From positions 1 through 21,668 of the forward strand of contig CAZVUW010000055.1 of the NCBI GenBank assembly GCA_964629825.1: a stretch of DNA of 21,668 nucleotides, in the 5' to 3' direction. The notes under the pieces are model-generated. The model made no database searches. It was not told the DNA's origin and worked only from the letters and a program-made list of their open reading frames with translations. Each line of letters begins with the position of its first letter. Position 1 is the stretch's first letter. This DNA comes from CAZVUW01 sp964629825. GTDB lineage: Bacteria; Actinomycetota; Nitriliruptoria; Euzebyales; Egibacteraceae. Position numbers and translations under genes: made by a program. Below, piece after piece: positions 13,500-21,271 of this stretch.

Positions 13500-15221
13500 C
13501 TACAGGTACTGGCCGGTGTTGACGCTCTCGATCGACTTGCCCGGCGCGGTGCCGTCGTCGATGAGGGTGCGGACGTAGACGATGCGCTCGCCCTTCTTGC
13601 CCGAGATGCGCGCCCAGTCGTCCGGGTTGGTCGTGTTGGGCAGGTCCTCGTTCTCCTTGAACTCCTCGCGGATGGCCTGGAACAGGTCCTCGGCGCGGAT
13701 GCCGCGCTGGCCCTCGTCGAGGTAGCGCTTGATGGCCATCTTCTTCGCGCGGGCGACCACGTTCTCGATCATCGCCCCGGAGTTGAAGTCCTTGAAGTAG
13801 AGGATCTCCTTGTCGCCGTTGGCGTAGGTGACCTCGAGGAAGCGGTTGGACGGCTCCTCCGCGTACATGCGCCGGCAGGTCTCTGCGATGAGCCACTCGA
13901 CCGCGGCCTCCTCGCTGTCGTGCTGCTTGACGAGGTCCGGGTGCAACGGCAGGCCGGGGTGCAGGTAGATCCGGAAGATCTCGCGCGCGGCGGCCTCGTC
14001 GGGCCGCTCGATCTTGATCTTCACGTCGAGGCGGCCGGGCCGCAGGATCGCCGGGTCGATCATGTCCTCGCGGTTGGAGGCGCCGATGACGATGACGTCC
14101 TTCAGGGCGTCGACGCCGTCGATCTCGCTGAGCAGCTGCGGGACGATCGTGGTCTCGACGTCCGAGCTGACCCCGGAGCCGCGGGTGCGGAAGATCGAGT
14201 CCATCTCGTCGAAGAAGACGATGACGGGGAAGCCCTCCTCGACCTTCTCCCGGGCGCGCTGGAAGATCAGGCGGATCTGGCGCTCGGTCTCGCCGACGTA
14301 CTTGTTGAGCAGCTCGGGTCCCTTGATGTTGAGGAAGTAGCTGCGGGCGTCGGCGCGCCCCTCCTTCTCGGCGACGCGCTTGGCGAGCGAGTTCGCGACT
14401 GCCTTGGCGATCATCGTCTTGCCACAGCCGGGCGGGCCGTACAGCAGGATCCCCTTGGGCGGGCGCAGCTCGTGCTCGATGAAGAGGTCCGCGTGCAGGA
14501 ACGGCAGCTCGACCGCGTCGCGGATCTGCTCGATCTGCCGGCTGAGGCCGCCGATGTCCTGGTAGGTGATGTCCGGCACCTCTTCCAGCACGAGCTCCTC
14601 GACCTCGGGCCGCGGCAGGCGCTCCAGGGCGTAGCCGCTGCGCGGCTCGACCAGCAGCGAGTCGCCGGCGCGCAGCGGGGCGTCGCGCAGCGGCTCGGCG
14701 ATTCGGACGACCTGCTCGTCGTCGGTGCGGCCGATGACGAGGACGCGCCCCTCGTCGATGCGGTCCTTCAGCGTCATGACCTCGCCGACGACCTCGAAGC
14801 GGGCGGCCTCGACCACGTTGAGCGCCTCGTTGAGGACGACCTCCTGGCCGCGGACGAGCGCGTCGACCTGGACCTCTGGGCTGACGTTCACGCGCAGCTT
14901 GCGGCCCTGGGTGAAGACCTCGACCGTGCCGTCGTCCCGCGCCTCGAGGAACACCCCGAAGCCGGAGGGGGGCGCCGCCAGGCGCTCGACCTGCTCCTTC
15001 AGGGTCAGGATCTGCTCGCGCGCCTCACGCAACGTGTCGGCGAGCTTGGCGTTCTGCGACATGGCGCCGGCGAGCTGGGTCCGCGTCTCCCGCAGTCGCT
15101 CCTCCAGGGCGCGTACGCGCGACGGGGAGTCCTCCAGCTGGCGCCGGAGCATGGCCGTCTCCTCCTCGAGGAAGGCCACCTGGTTCCGCAGCTCGCGCAG
15201 CTCGGCCTGCTCGTCGGGCAT
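13500..15221 (-). CDS. arc: Proteasome-associated AAA ATPase ARC/Mpa
   Basis: Hexameric unfoldase that binds Pup through its coiled coil and threads pupylated proteins into the 20S core. Parts in 573 aa: an N-terminal coiled coil (about 1-82, heptads of Leu/Glu/Arg), two OB-fold domains (about 86-200), and an AAA module with Walker A GPPGCGKT (262-269), Walker B VIVFFDEMD (333-341), sensor Asn383 and arginine fingers around LRPGRLD (394/397). The C-terminus GQYL carries the penultimate tyrosine that docks into the alpha-ring pockets. ATG at 15221 has GGAGG nine bases upstream, and a TATACT -10 lies at 15305-15310. It is near trmI as in mycobacteria, but an exporter separates it from dop. Confidence 0.97.
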   Translation of the reverse strand: MPDEQAELRELRNQVAFLEEETAMLRRQLEDSPSRVRALEERLRETRTQLAGAMSQNAKLADTLREAREQILTLKEQVERLAAPPSGFGVFLEARDDGTVEVFTQGRKLRVNVSPEVQVDALVRGQEVVLNEALNVVEAARFEVVGEVMTLKDRIDEGRVLVIGRTDDEQVVRIAEPLRDAPLRAGDSLLVEPRSGYALERLPRPEVEELVLEEVPDITYQDIGGLSRQIEQIRDAVELPFLHADLFIEHELRPPKGILLYGPPGCGKTMIAKAVANSLAKRVAEKEGRADARSYFLNIKGPELLNKYVGETERQIRLIFQRAREKVEEGFPVIVFFDEMDSIFRTRGSGVSSDVETTIVPQLLSEIDGVDALKDVIVIGASNREDMIDPAILRPGRLDVKIKIERPDEAAAREIFRIYLHPGLPLHPDLVKQHDSEEAAVEWLIAETCRRMYAEEPSNRFLEVTYANGDKEILYFKDFNSGAMIENVVARAKKMAIKRYLDEGQRGIRAEDLFQAIREEFKENEDLPNTTNPDDWARISGKKGERIVYVRTLIDDGTAPGKSIESVNTGQYL

Positions 15222-15304
15222 TCCGCAGTCCTCCCGGTGCCGGGGGCCTTCACGCCTCTGAGCTGAAGTTGCAGCCGGGTCGAAGCGCGACCGGCACTCT
15301 CGCG

Positions 15305-15348
15305 AGTATAGGTGCGACCTCCGTGCGTGGGGGCGAGGTCACGCACGG
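15305..15348 (-). promoter_or_regulatory. arc promoter with a 9-bp dyad
   Basis: TATACT (15305-15310, minus strand) is a near-consensus -10, about 84 bp before the arc ATG. A perfect 9-bp inverted repeat (CCGTGCGTG at 15321-15329, CACGCACGG at 15340-15348) covers the -35 area, and no consensus -35 is seen. The dyad could be an operator for arc. It also lies 14 bp after the protease stop and could be that gene's terminator. Confidence 0.45.
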
Positions 15349-15362
15349 CAATTCCGCCCGCC

Positions 15363-17849
15363 TCAGCAACGCGGCGACGAGCCCTTGAGGATGTGGACGA
15401 GCTCGGTGCCGAGCCGCTCCGGGAGGAGATCGGTGCCGCCCGCGAGCAGCGCATCGGCGCGGAGACCGCAGAAGGCGTCGGCGGTGGCACCGGTGATCCG
15501 TTGCGGCGCCGTGGGCCCCCGGACGGGGACCATCACCGAGAACATGCTGCCGGCCAGGACCGAGGCAGACAGCGCGTGCGCGTAGCCGTCGGGGCGGTCC
15601 AGGTCCACGGCGACGCCGTAGGGCGGGTAGATGTCGGCCTCCACGAGCTGGCTGCGCATCTCCTTGGCCACCGCGAGGGCGGTCAGGTCGCGGGCCGCGC
15701 CCCCCAGGCGGCGCACCGTCGCCGAGGAGCTGCCCGGGCCGGCGGCTTCGCCCGCGGCGCGGGCGGTCGCCTCGGACACCACGCCGGTGCCTCCGACGAC
15801 GTACACGGTTGAGATGTCGCCGCCCTTGCCGAGCGTCTCCAGATAGCCGCGGGTGGCGCTGTGCAGCGAGCCCGACGGGGTGAGCAGCACCGGCACGCCG
15901 AAGGCGGATCCGATCCAGCCGGCGGCCACCGCGTCGGGCCAGTTCGACCGCGTCGCCACCAGGACGGAGGGGCTCACCGGCTGGCCGGCGCGCTGCACGA
16001 GGGCGCGCACCTCGCGGGCGATCGCCACGGCCGTCCACTCGCGCGTCGGGCCGTACACCCGCTTCGGCCGCAGGCCCAGCGCCCGGATGTCGTCCTCGAT
16101 CCGCTGGTCGAGCGCCGCCTCCCCGCCCAGGAGGTAGACGGTCTTGCCGGGCGCCAGGACGCGGCGGAGCTCAGCCGCCGTCTCCGGCGCGAGCGCACCG
16201 CGGGGCGGGGTGAACAGCACGGGGGCGATGCCGTACGCCAGCGAGGCGCCGGCAAGTGCGTCCGCGAAGTCGTCCGAGCGGGCGAGCACGGCGTGCTGGG
16301 CGGCGCCGTCGCGGAACGACGCCTTCGACATGGCGACGGCCTGGGTCACCGGTGCGGTGGAGGAGCCGGCCGCGATCCGCACCGCCGGGTGCTCGCGCGG
16401 GACCGGGATCGGCTTGCCCTCGGCGACGTGGCGCGCCGCAGCGCCCGCCTGGACCAGCCCCCAGCCGTGCTCGTGGTCGTAGACCCCGGACCCGCGCGGG
16501 TGCTTGGCCGTCAGCTCGAGGACAGATTCGATCTGGCGGGGGCTCAGCCCCGGGTTGAGCGAGCGCAGCAGGGCGATCGTCCCGCTCACGTAAGGGACCG
16601 CGAACGACGTGCCGCTGATGCCGGTGAAGCAGGGCATGGCGCAGGTCTCGGTCGCCCGATAGGTCGTGACGATGCACAGGTCGAGGCGCTGATGGCAGTT
16701 CTCGACGTCCTGGCCGCCGGGAGCGACCAGGTCCAGGTAGCGGCTCATCCCGCTGTAGGGCGCGCGGGTGTCGTCGCGATGGGTTGCGCCGACCGTGATC
16801 ACGCCGTCGCAGGCGGCCGGGACGTTCACGTCGAGGTAGCCCTCGTTGCCGGCGGCGGCGACGATGACGGTGCCCTTGCCGATGACGTCGTGGATCGCCC
16901 GCTGGAGCGCCGAAGGGCAGCGCCCGGACGGCTCGCGGCCGCCGAGTGACAGGTTGACGACGTCGACCGTGCCGAAGTCGCCCTGTGCGACCCTGGACAG
17001 CGCGGCGATCACCTTGGCATCGCTGGGCGAGCAGCTGCCGCTGGTCGACAGCGCTATGTCGATGATGCGGGCGCCCCAGGCGACCCCTGCCACCCCGACG
17101 CCGTTGTCCCCCGCCGCGGCGGCCACACCGGCGACAGCAGTGCCGTGACCCGTGTTGCACTCGTCGTTGTCGGCGCGCGTGGTGGCGACCAGCCGGTATC
17201 GGCCGTCCACCTCGCGAACGATCCTCTTGCCGATGATGCGGTCCGACAGCTCCGGGTGCCGGCCGTCGATGCCGCTGTCGATCACGACGATGCGGCGGCC
17301 CACGCCGGTCGTCAGCTCCCAGGCCTGCTCCACGCCCGTCCGGCGGTGGGCCCACTGCTCGTCGTAGAAGGGGTCGTCCGGAGAGGTCTGGGCCTGGTAC
17401 TCCCACACCCGCTCGGGTTCCACGGCGACGACGCCGGGGAGGGAGGCGAGCCGCTCGGCCACCTCGTCAGCCTCGTCCGGATCGACGACCACGCGCGCGA
17501 CGCCCTCGGCGAGAGCGGTGACCTGAGCCTCGGCACCCGCGGCCTCGGTCAGCTCGACCGCGGGAGCGGCGATGGCGCCCGCCGCGGCGGTGCCGGCCTT
17601 GTCCTCGGTCGTGACGAGGAGAGCGCCCGGCACCTCGGGCGAGGCCTCGATGACGGCCCCTGCGCCCCGCAGGGCGCTGCGGTCGGGGGCGATCAGCCGC
17701 GGCTGCGCCTCTTCCTGGGGTGCGGCTTTGGCGGGCGGCGCCCCCGCGAGGGAGGCGATGAGGCAGGCGAAGGCCGCCCCAGCCGCAAAGAATCGGGCTG
17801 GCAGGCGGACCCAAGGTCCGGATGCGCTGCGCAAATGGTCCCCCTGCAC
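15363..17849 (-). CDS. Secreted S8 subtilase with CWB2 cell-wall-binding repeats
   Basis: Extracellular serine protease. In 828 aa: signal peptide (FFAAGAAFACLIASLAG, probable cleavage after PPAKA), an inhibitor-like prodomain (about 70-155), then a subtilisin domain with Asp191 (VVIDSGIDG), His235 (NTGHGTAVAG), oxyanion Asn335 (AAAGNEG) and Ser415 (GISGTSFAVPYVSG); all catalytic residues are intact. Residues about 500-825 form three CWB2 repeats (LARSDDFADALAGASLA; VATRSNWPDAVAAGWIGS; VYLLGGEAAL; VYVVGGTGVVS) that attach proteins to secondary wall polymers. The frame starts at GTG 17849; TTG at 17834 has AGGGGG before it and may be the true start. It lies between trmI and arc. No functional link to the intracellular proteasome is evident. 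Confidence 0.93.
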   Translation of the reverse strand: MQGDHLRSASGPWVRLPARFFAAGAAFACLIASLAGAPPAKAAPQEEAQPRLIAPDRSALRGAGAVIEASPEVPGALLVTTEDKAGTAAAGAIAAPAVELTEAAGAEAQVTALAEGVARVVVDPDEADEVAERLASLPGVVAVEPERVWEYQAQTSPDDPFYDEQWAHRRTGVEQAWELTTGVGRRIVVIDSGIDGRHPELSDRIIGKRIVREVDGRYRLVATTRADNDECNTGHGTAVAGVAAAAGDNGVGVAGVAWGARIIDIALSTSGSCSPSDAKVIAALSRVAQGDFGTVDVVNLSLGGREPSGRCPSALQRAIHDVIGKGTVIVAAAGNEGYLDVNVPAACDGVITVGATHRDDTRAPYSGMSRYLDLVAPGGQDVENCHQRLDLCIVTTYRATETCAMPCFTGISGTSFAVPYVSGTIALLRSLNPGLSPRQIESVLELTAKHPRGSGVYDHEHGWGLVQAGAAARHVAEGKPIPVPREHPAVRIAAGSSTAPVTQAVAMSKASFRDGAAQHAVLARSDDFADALAGASLAYGIAPVLFTPPRGALAPETAAELRRVLAPGKTVYLLGGEAALDQRIEDDIRALGLRPKRVYGPTREWTAVAIAREVRALVQRAGQPVSPSVLVATRSNWPDAVAAGWIGSAFGVPVLLTPSGSLHSATRGYLETLGKGGDISTVYVVGGTGVVSEATARAAGEAAGPGSSSATVRRLGGAARDLTALAVAKEMRSQLVEADIYPPYGVAVDLDRPDGYAHALSASVLAGSMFSVMVPVRGPTAPQRITGATADAFCGLRADALLAGGTDLLPERLGTELVHILKGSSPRC

Positions 17850-17894
17850 CGTGTTGCGGGGCCTGGCCGGTGGTGCGTCCGGCGCGAGGCCAGG

Positions 17895-18779
17895 CTACTG
17901 CTCGTCGACCTCCGGGGCGGGGTCGATCTGGACATCTCGGACGTCGGGCGGGACCGGCTCCGGCCGCGGGGAGGGCGGAAGCCGCCGCGCCGTGGTCAGA
18001 AACGCCGTGTGCGCCACCATGCGGTGATCCGGCCGGACCGCCAGGCCGTCGACGTGCCAGCCGCGCAGCATGGTCTCGACTGTCTTGGCCATCCCCCAGC
18101 GCCCATCGCCGCGCAGGGCCTCGTGCAGCCGCATGACCTGCGGCACGGTCGGCGTGTACGCCACCAGGATCCCGCCCGGGGTGAGCGCCTCGGCCGCCGC
18201 CGGGACGACCAGGTCGGGCTCGAGGAGGTCCAGCACGAGCCGCTCGCACTCGACCCCGGCCAGCCCCCCCGCCACCTCGCCGATGCGCAGCTCCCAGTTC
18301 TCAGGGTGGCCGCCCAGGCGCTCGAGGACGTTGCGCTCGGCGATCACGGCGTGGTCCTCGCGCAGCTCGAAGCTGATCAGCCGGCCCGTCGGGCCGATCG
18401 CTCGCAGCAGGGCGACCGTCAGCGCGCCCGAGCCGGCGCCCGCCTCAACCACGACCGCACCGGGGCCGATGTCGCCCAGCTGGACGATCATCGCCTGGTC
18501 CTTGGGGTAGACGACCTGTGCACCGCGCGGCGCCTTGACCGTCCAGTCCGCCGAGGTCGGCCGCACGACCAGCAGCGTCTGGCCCTTGGTGCTGCGGACG
18601 CGGATGCCCTCCGGCCGGCCGATCAGGTCGTCGTGGTGGACGATGCCGCCGTGGAAGTGGAAGTCGGCTCCCGCCCGCAGCGTCTGGAGGTAGCGACGCT
18701 CCTTGCGGTCGACGAGCATGACCTTGTCGCCGACGGACAAGGGCTCCGGATGGCCTGGACGGCGGGGGGCGGTTGACAT
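17895..18779 (-). CDS. trmI: tRNA (adenine-58-N1) methyltransferase TrmI
   Basis: SAM-dependent enzyme that makes m1A58 in the T-loop of tRNA. In 294 aa the N-terminal small beta domain (GDKVMLVDRKERRYLQTL, FHFHGGIVHHDDLIG) is followed by the Rossmann methyltransferase. That domain has YPKDQAMIV, motif I VVVEAGAGSGALT (109-121), ISFELREDH, and the LVLDLLEPD block (182-190) with the catalytic-loop Asp typical of TrmI. ATG at 18779 is preceded by TAGCCT (18789-18794) with nine bases between, so the transcript may be nearly leaderless; no ribosome binding site is visible. It sits 55 bp after the TtuA-like gene. The C-terminal 30 residues are Pro/Asp-rich. Linkage to arc is known from mycobacteria. 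Confidence 0.95.
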   Translation of the reverse strand: MSTAPRRPGHPEPLSVGDKVMLVDRKERRYLQTLRAGADFHFHGGIVHHDDLIGRPEGIRVRSTKGQTLLVVRPTSADWTVKAPRGAQVVYPKDQAMIVQLGDIGPGAVVVEAGAGSGALTVALLRAIGPTGRLISFELREDHAVIAERNVLERLGGHPENWELRIGEVAGGLAGVECERLVLDLLEPDLVVPAAAEALTPGGILVAYTPTVPQVMRLHEALRGDGRWGMAKTVETMLRGWHVDGLAVRPDHRMVAHTAFLTTARRLPPSPRPEPVPPDVRDVQIDPAPEVDEQ

Positions 18780-18795
18780 GTCGGCGGCAGGCTAG

Positions 18796-18829
18796 CGGGT
18801 GCAGCGGCGCTGCGGGCGCGCGGCACCCG
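18796..18829 (-). terminator. Hairpin between the TtuA-like gene and trmI
   Basis: 7-bp inverted repeat CGGGTGC (18796-18802) and GCACCCG (18823-18829) with an inner GCAGC/GCTGC stem, just after the stop of the TtuA-like gene. It may be a terminator. A TANNNT -10 for trmI lies directly after it (18789-18794). Confidence 0.35.
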
Positions 18830-18834
18830 TCCCG

Positions 18835-19986
18835 TCAGGCGCCGACCTTCTCCACGACCCGCAGCAACCGCGAGCGGGTGCGGCAGAACGCGCACACCGC
18901 CGGCTGGTCCTCGGCCTTGCCGCGTGGGGCGACCGTCGGCTGCCCGCAGCGGCTGCACTCCACCACCGATGACGAGTCGGACGAGTCAGCCGGGAAGTGC
19001 GCCGCCTGCGCGCCCTCGAGGAACCCGAACAGGAACGAGGCCTTGATCCCGGGCGAGGTGCGCTCCAGATCGTTGAGCGCGTCCTTGTAGCGCAGCACCG
19101 TGTTGCCGCCGACCATCGGGCACTCCTCGACGACGTAGTCGATGCCCTTGATGACGCAGTAGGCGGCGGTCTCCCGCTCCGTGAGCCGGTACAGCGGCTT
19201 GACCTTGCGGGCCATCGTGTCCGTGGCCGGCAGCGCGACGGACTGGCGCGCCAGGAACGGCGTCTGCCAGCGCAGCACGTTGCCGAGCAGGGTCGCCGCC
19301 TCGTCGTCGAGGTTGTGGCCGGTGGCCATGACGTCGTAGCCGCCGGTGCGGGCCACCTCGTTGAAGACGTAGCGCTTGCTCAGGCCGCAGACCCCGCAGG
19401 AGGAGCGGGTCCGGTCGGTCGCCGCCAGCGGGATGTCGAAGCCGTAGCACTCGGCGAGGTCGCGCTGGTGCAGGGTCGCGCCGCGGCGCTCGGCGAAGGC
19501 GCGCACGAACTCGCCGGAGCGGTCGGAGTACCCCCCGATCCCGAGGCCGAGGTACAGGCCGTCCACCCGGTAGCCCATGTCGAGCAGCACGTCCCAGAGC
19601 GCCAGCGAGTCCTTGCCGCCACTGACCGCGACCAGGATGCGGTCGTCGTAGGAGAGCATCCGGTGGCGTGAGATCGCCATGCGCACCTGGGTGCGCACGT
19701 GGTCGATGAAGTGCTCGGCGCAGTAGGCGGCGTTGTGGCGGGCCACCTCGATGATCGCGGTCTCCGAGCAGGCGTGGCAGCGTGCCGGGCCGGCCCCGCC
19801 GGAGATGACCGGGCGGATCTCGACCTCGGCGTCGTCGGCGAGGACGTGATCCTTGGTGACGAGCGTGGCATCGGAGATGACCAGGACGGTCTCCGGGTTG
19901 ATGCCGAGCGTCTCGAGCAGCCGGGCCACGGTCAGAGGACCGGGGACCTCCTCGGTGCGGCGGGGCTGGTGCAGGGTGACCTTCAT
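18835..19986 (-). CDS. TtuA-type tRNA 2-thiolation enzyme with fused N-terminal ThiS/TtuB-like domain
   Basis: PP-loop tRNA thiolase of the TtuA/Ncs6 family, 383 aa. Residues 1-64 form a beta-grasp sulfur-carrier-like domain (LTVARLLETLGINPETVLVI, DDAEVEIRPVISGG) ending in Gly63-Gly64. TtuA features follow: zinc site Cys70, Cys73, Cys89, His92; PP-loop VSGGKDS (121-127); RSSCGVCGLSKRY with Cys197 and Cys200, and EECP with Cys289, matching the three [4Fe-4S] cysteines of TtuA; ATGHNLDDEA; second zinc site Cys344, Cys347, Cys365, Cys368. Thermus TtuA makes s2T54 using the separate carrier TtuB. The frame is open far upstream, but ATG at 19986 begins the beta-grasp domain and has TAGTCT eight bases before it. 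It lies directly upstream of trmI. Confidence 0.9.
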   Translation of the reverse strand: MKVTLHQPRRTEEVPGPLTVARLLETLGINPETVLVISDATLVTKDHVLADDAEVEIRPVISGGAGPARCHACSETAIIEVARHNAAYCAEHFIDHVRTQVRMAISRHRMLSYDDRILVAVSGGKDSLALWDVLLDMGYRVDGLYLGLGIGGYSDRSGEFVRAFAERRGATLHQRDLAECYGFDIPLAATDRTRSSCGVCGLSKRYVFNEVARTGGYDVMATGHNLDDEAATLLGNVLRWQTPFLARQSVALPATDTMARKVKPLYRLTERETAAYCVIKGIDYVVEECPMVGGNTVLRYKDALNDLERTSPGIKASFLFGFLEGAQAAHFPADSSDSSSVVECSRCGQPTVAPRGKAEDQPAVCAFCRTRSRLLRVVEKVGA

Positions 19987-20015
19987 CGCATCGGAGACTA
20001 ACGTGCGCGCGGCCC

Positions 20016-20495
20016 CTAGGCCGTCGCCGCCCAGATCGCCCACGCGGCGATCATCGCGAGCCCCGCGAGAACCTCGGCAAGCGCCCCGAGCCCGAAGCCC
20101 ACGAGGACCCGGCGGGTGGTCGCCCAGGCAGCGCTCCAGTCCCCCAGCCTGCGCCGCTCCCCCACCAGCACGCCCAGCGCGGCTCCGATCGGGAGCCCCA
20201 GCCCGGGGATGGCGAACAGCCCGACGATCCCGCCTAGCATGCCGAGGCGCAGCGACGGCTTCCCGACCCCGGCGAGGACCCCGGCGCGGTGCGGCAGGAC
20301 GTAGGAGGCGACCGAGCCGAGGGCGAACAGGATCGCCATGGCCGTGATCGCTGCGAGCCCGGTGGCGCCGAAGCCGTCGACGACCCCGTAGACGATTCCG
20401 GCGCCGAGGATCACGACCAGCCCGGGCATCACCGGCACGATCGTGCCGATCAGGCCCAGCACCATCACCACGCCGACCAGGAGCTCCAGCATCAC
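20016..20495 (-). CDS. DUF456 family membrane protein
   Basis: 159-aa hydrophobic protein with about four to five membrane segments: LELLVGVVMVLGLIGTIVPVMPGLVVILGAGIVYGV, GLAAITAMAILFALGSVASYVL, GMLGGIVGLFAIPGLGLPIGAALGVLVGE and a C-terminal GALAEVLAGLAMIAAWAIW. The PVMPG block and the glycine-rich central hairpin are typical of DUF456, whose function is unknown. The start is GTG 20495 or the adjoining ATG 20492; neither has a strong ribosome binding site. It ends 29 bp before the TtuA-like gene on the same strand and is divergent from the DUF1802 gene across only 40 bp. Confidence 0.82.
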   Translation of the reverse strand: MMLELLVGVVMVLGLIGTIVPVMPGLVVILGAGIVYGVVDGFGATGLAAITAMAILFALGSVASYVLPHRAGVLAGVGKPSLRLGMLGGIVGLFAIPGLGLPIGAALGVLVGERRRLGDWSAAWATTRRVLVGFGLGALAEVLAGLAMIAAWAIWAATA

Positions 20496-20523
20496 GGACA
20501 GCCTGGCCGCTCGCGGCGCTCCC

Positions 20524-20529
20524 TACACT
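20524..20529 (+). promoter_or_regulatory. -10 element of a leaderless DUF1802 transcript
   Basis: TACACT ends six bases before the ATG of the DUF1802 gene, so transcription would begin at or next to the start codon. No ribosome binding site is present. The same hexamer serves as the likely pup -10. Confidence 0.45.
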
Positions 20530-20535
20530 GGCCGC

Positions 20536-21114
20536 ATGCCTTCCGTCGACGTGCGCACGACCCTGGCCCTCAAGGAGTGGGGTGCGGTCGCGCACGCGCT
20601 CCTCGACGGCCGCCAGACGCTCCTCCTCCGCAAGGGCGGCATCCACGAGCGCGCCTTCACGCTGCGCTCCCCGGAGGGCGGGTTCGTGCTGTTCCCCACC
20701 ACCGCCCACAGCCACGCCGAGCGGGTCCGCCCCGAGCACGCCGAGCTGCTGGCCCCCGGCGCGGCGGACGTCGGCGAGGACCGGCTGACGCTGCGCTGCG
20801 GTGTCGTGATCTACGACGCCATCGAGGTGACCAGGCCTGAGCGGCTGCCCGAGGTGGCCGATCTGCACATCTGGACCGACCAGTCGATCCTCGAGGACCG
20901 CGTCCGGTTCCGCCCCCGCCACCCCCTGCACGCTTTGGTCGTGCGCGCCGTCGAGCTTGCGGAGCCGGTGACGCTCGACCGCTTGGACACCTACGGTGGC
21001 TGCAGATCCTGGTTGGATCTGCCGATGTGTTGGGATGGAGTCAGCGGCCGGGTCGTCCACGACGATGAGCGACTGGCCGCCGACGCGAACCGAGTGCGCG
21101 CAACGCTGACCTGA
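20536..21114 (+). CDS. DUF1802 family protein
   Basis: 192-aa soluble protein without signal peptide. The pattern TTLALKEWGAVAHALLDGRQTLLLRKGGIHE, FVLFPTTAHSHAERVRPEH, LHIWTDQSILEDRVRFRPRHPLHALVVR and YGGCRSWLDL matches DUF1802, a family of unknown function found in cyanobacteria and actinobacteria. The conserved Lys-Glu-Trp near the start, the RKGG loop and the His/Trp residues in the middle suggest a small catalytic or ligand-binding fold, but none is established. The ATG at 20536 is chosen because the family begins there and because TACACT directly precedes it. The frame opens earlier, over the DUF456 promoter region, without family similarity. Confidence 0.8.
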   Translation: MPSVDVRTTLALKEWGAVAHALLDGRQTLLLRKGGIHERAFTLRSPEGGFVLFPTTAHSHAERVRPEHAELLAPGAADVGEDRLTLRCGVVIYDAIEVTRPERLPEVADLHIWTDQSILEDRVRFRPRHPLHALVVRAVELAEPVTLDRLDTYGGCRSWLDLPMCWDGVSGRVVHDDERLAADANRVRATLT

Positions 21115-21271
21115 GATTTCGGGCGGATGTGGAACTTCCTCCCTGGACTTGGCGTTGCGATGGCAGGATAGTGAGCCGTCGGACGGGGCGTTGCGTCGTC
21201 GGGCTGGTCTCCAGTTGAGCAAGCGCGCCCCGGCGGACGCCAGGTGGGGCCAGACGATCGTCAACTCGAGG

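Noticed and set aside
13920..15266. Plus-strand open frame of 448 codons
   Set aside because: Antisense to arc; low-complexity Leu/Val/Asp/Gln translation without motifs.
21151..21195. Direct repeat GGCGTTGCG at 21151-21159 and 21187-21195
   Set aside because: Only 9 bp, two copies, no associated promoter or gene boundary; likely chance in GC-rich DNA.
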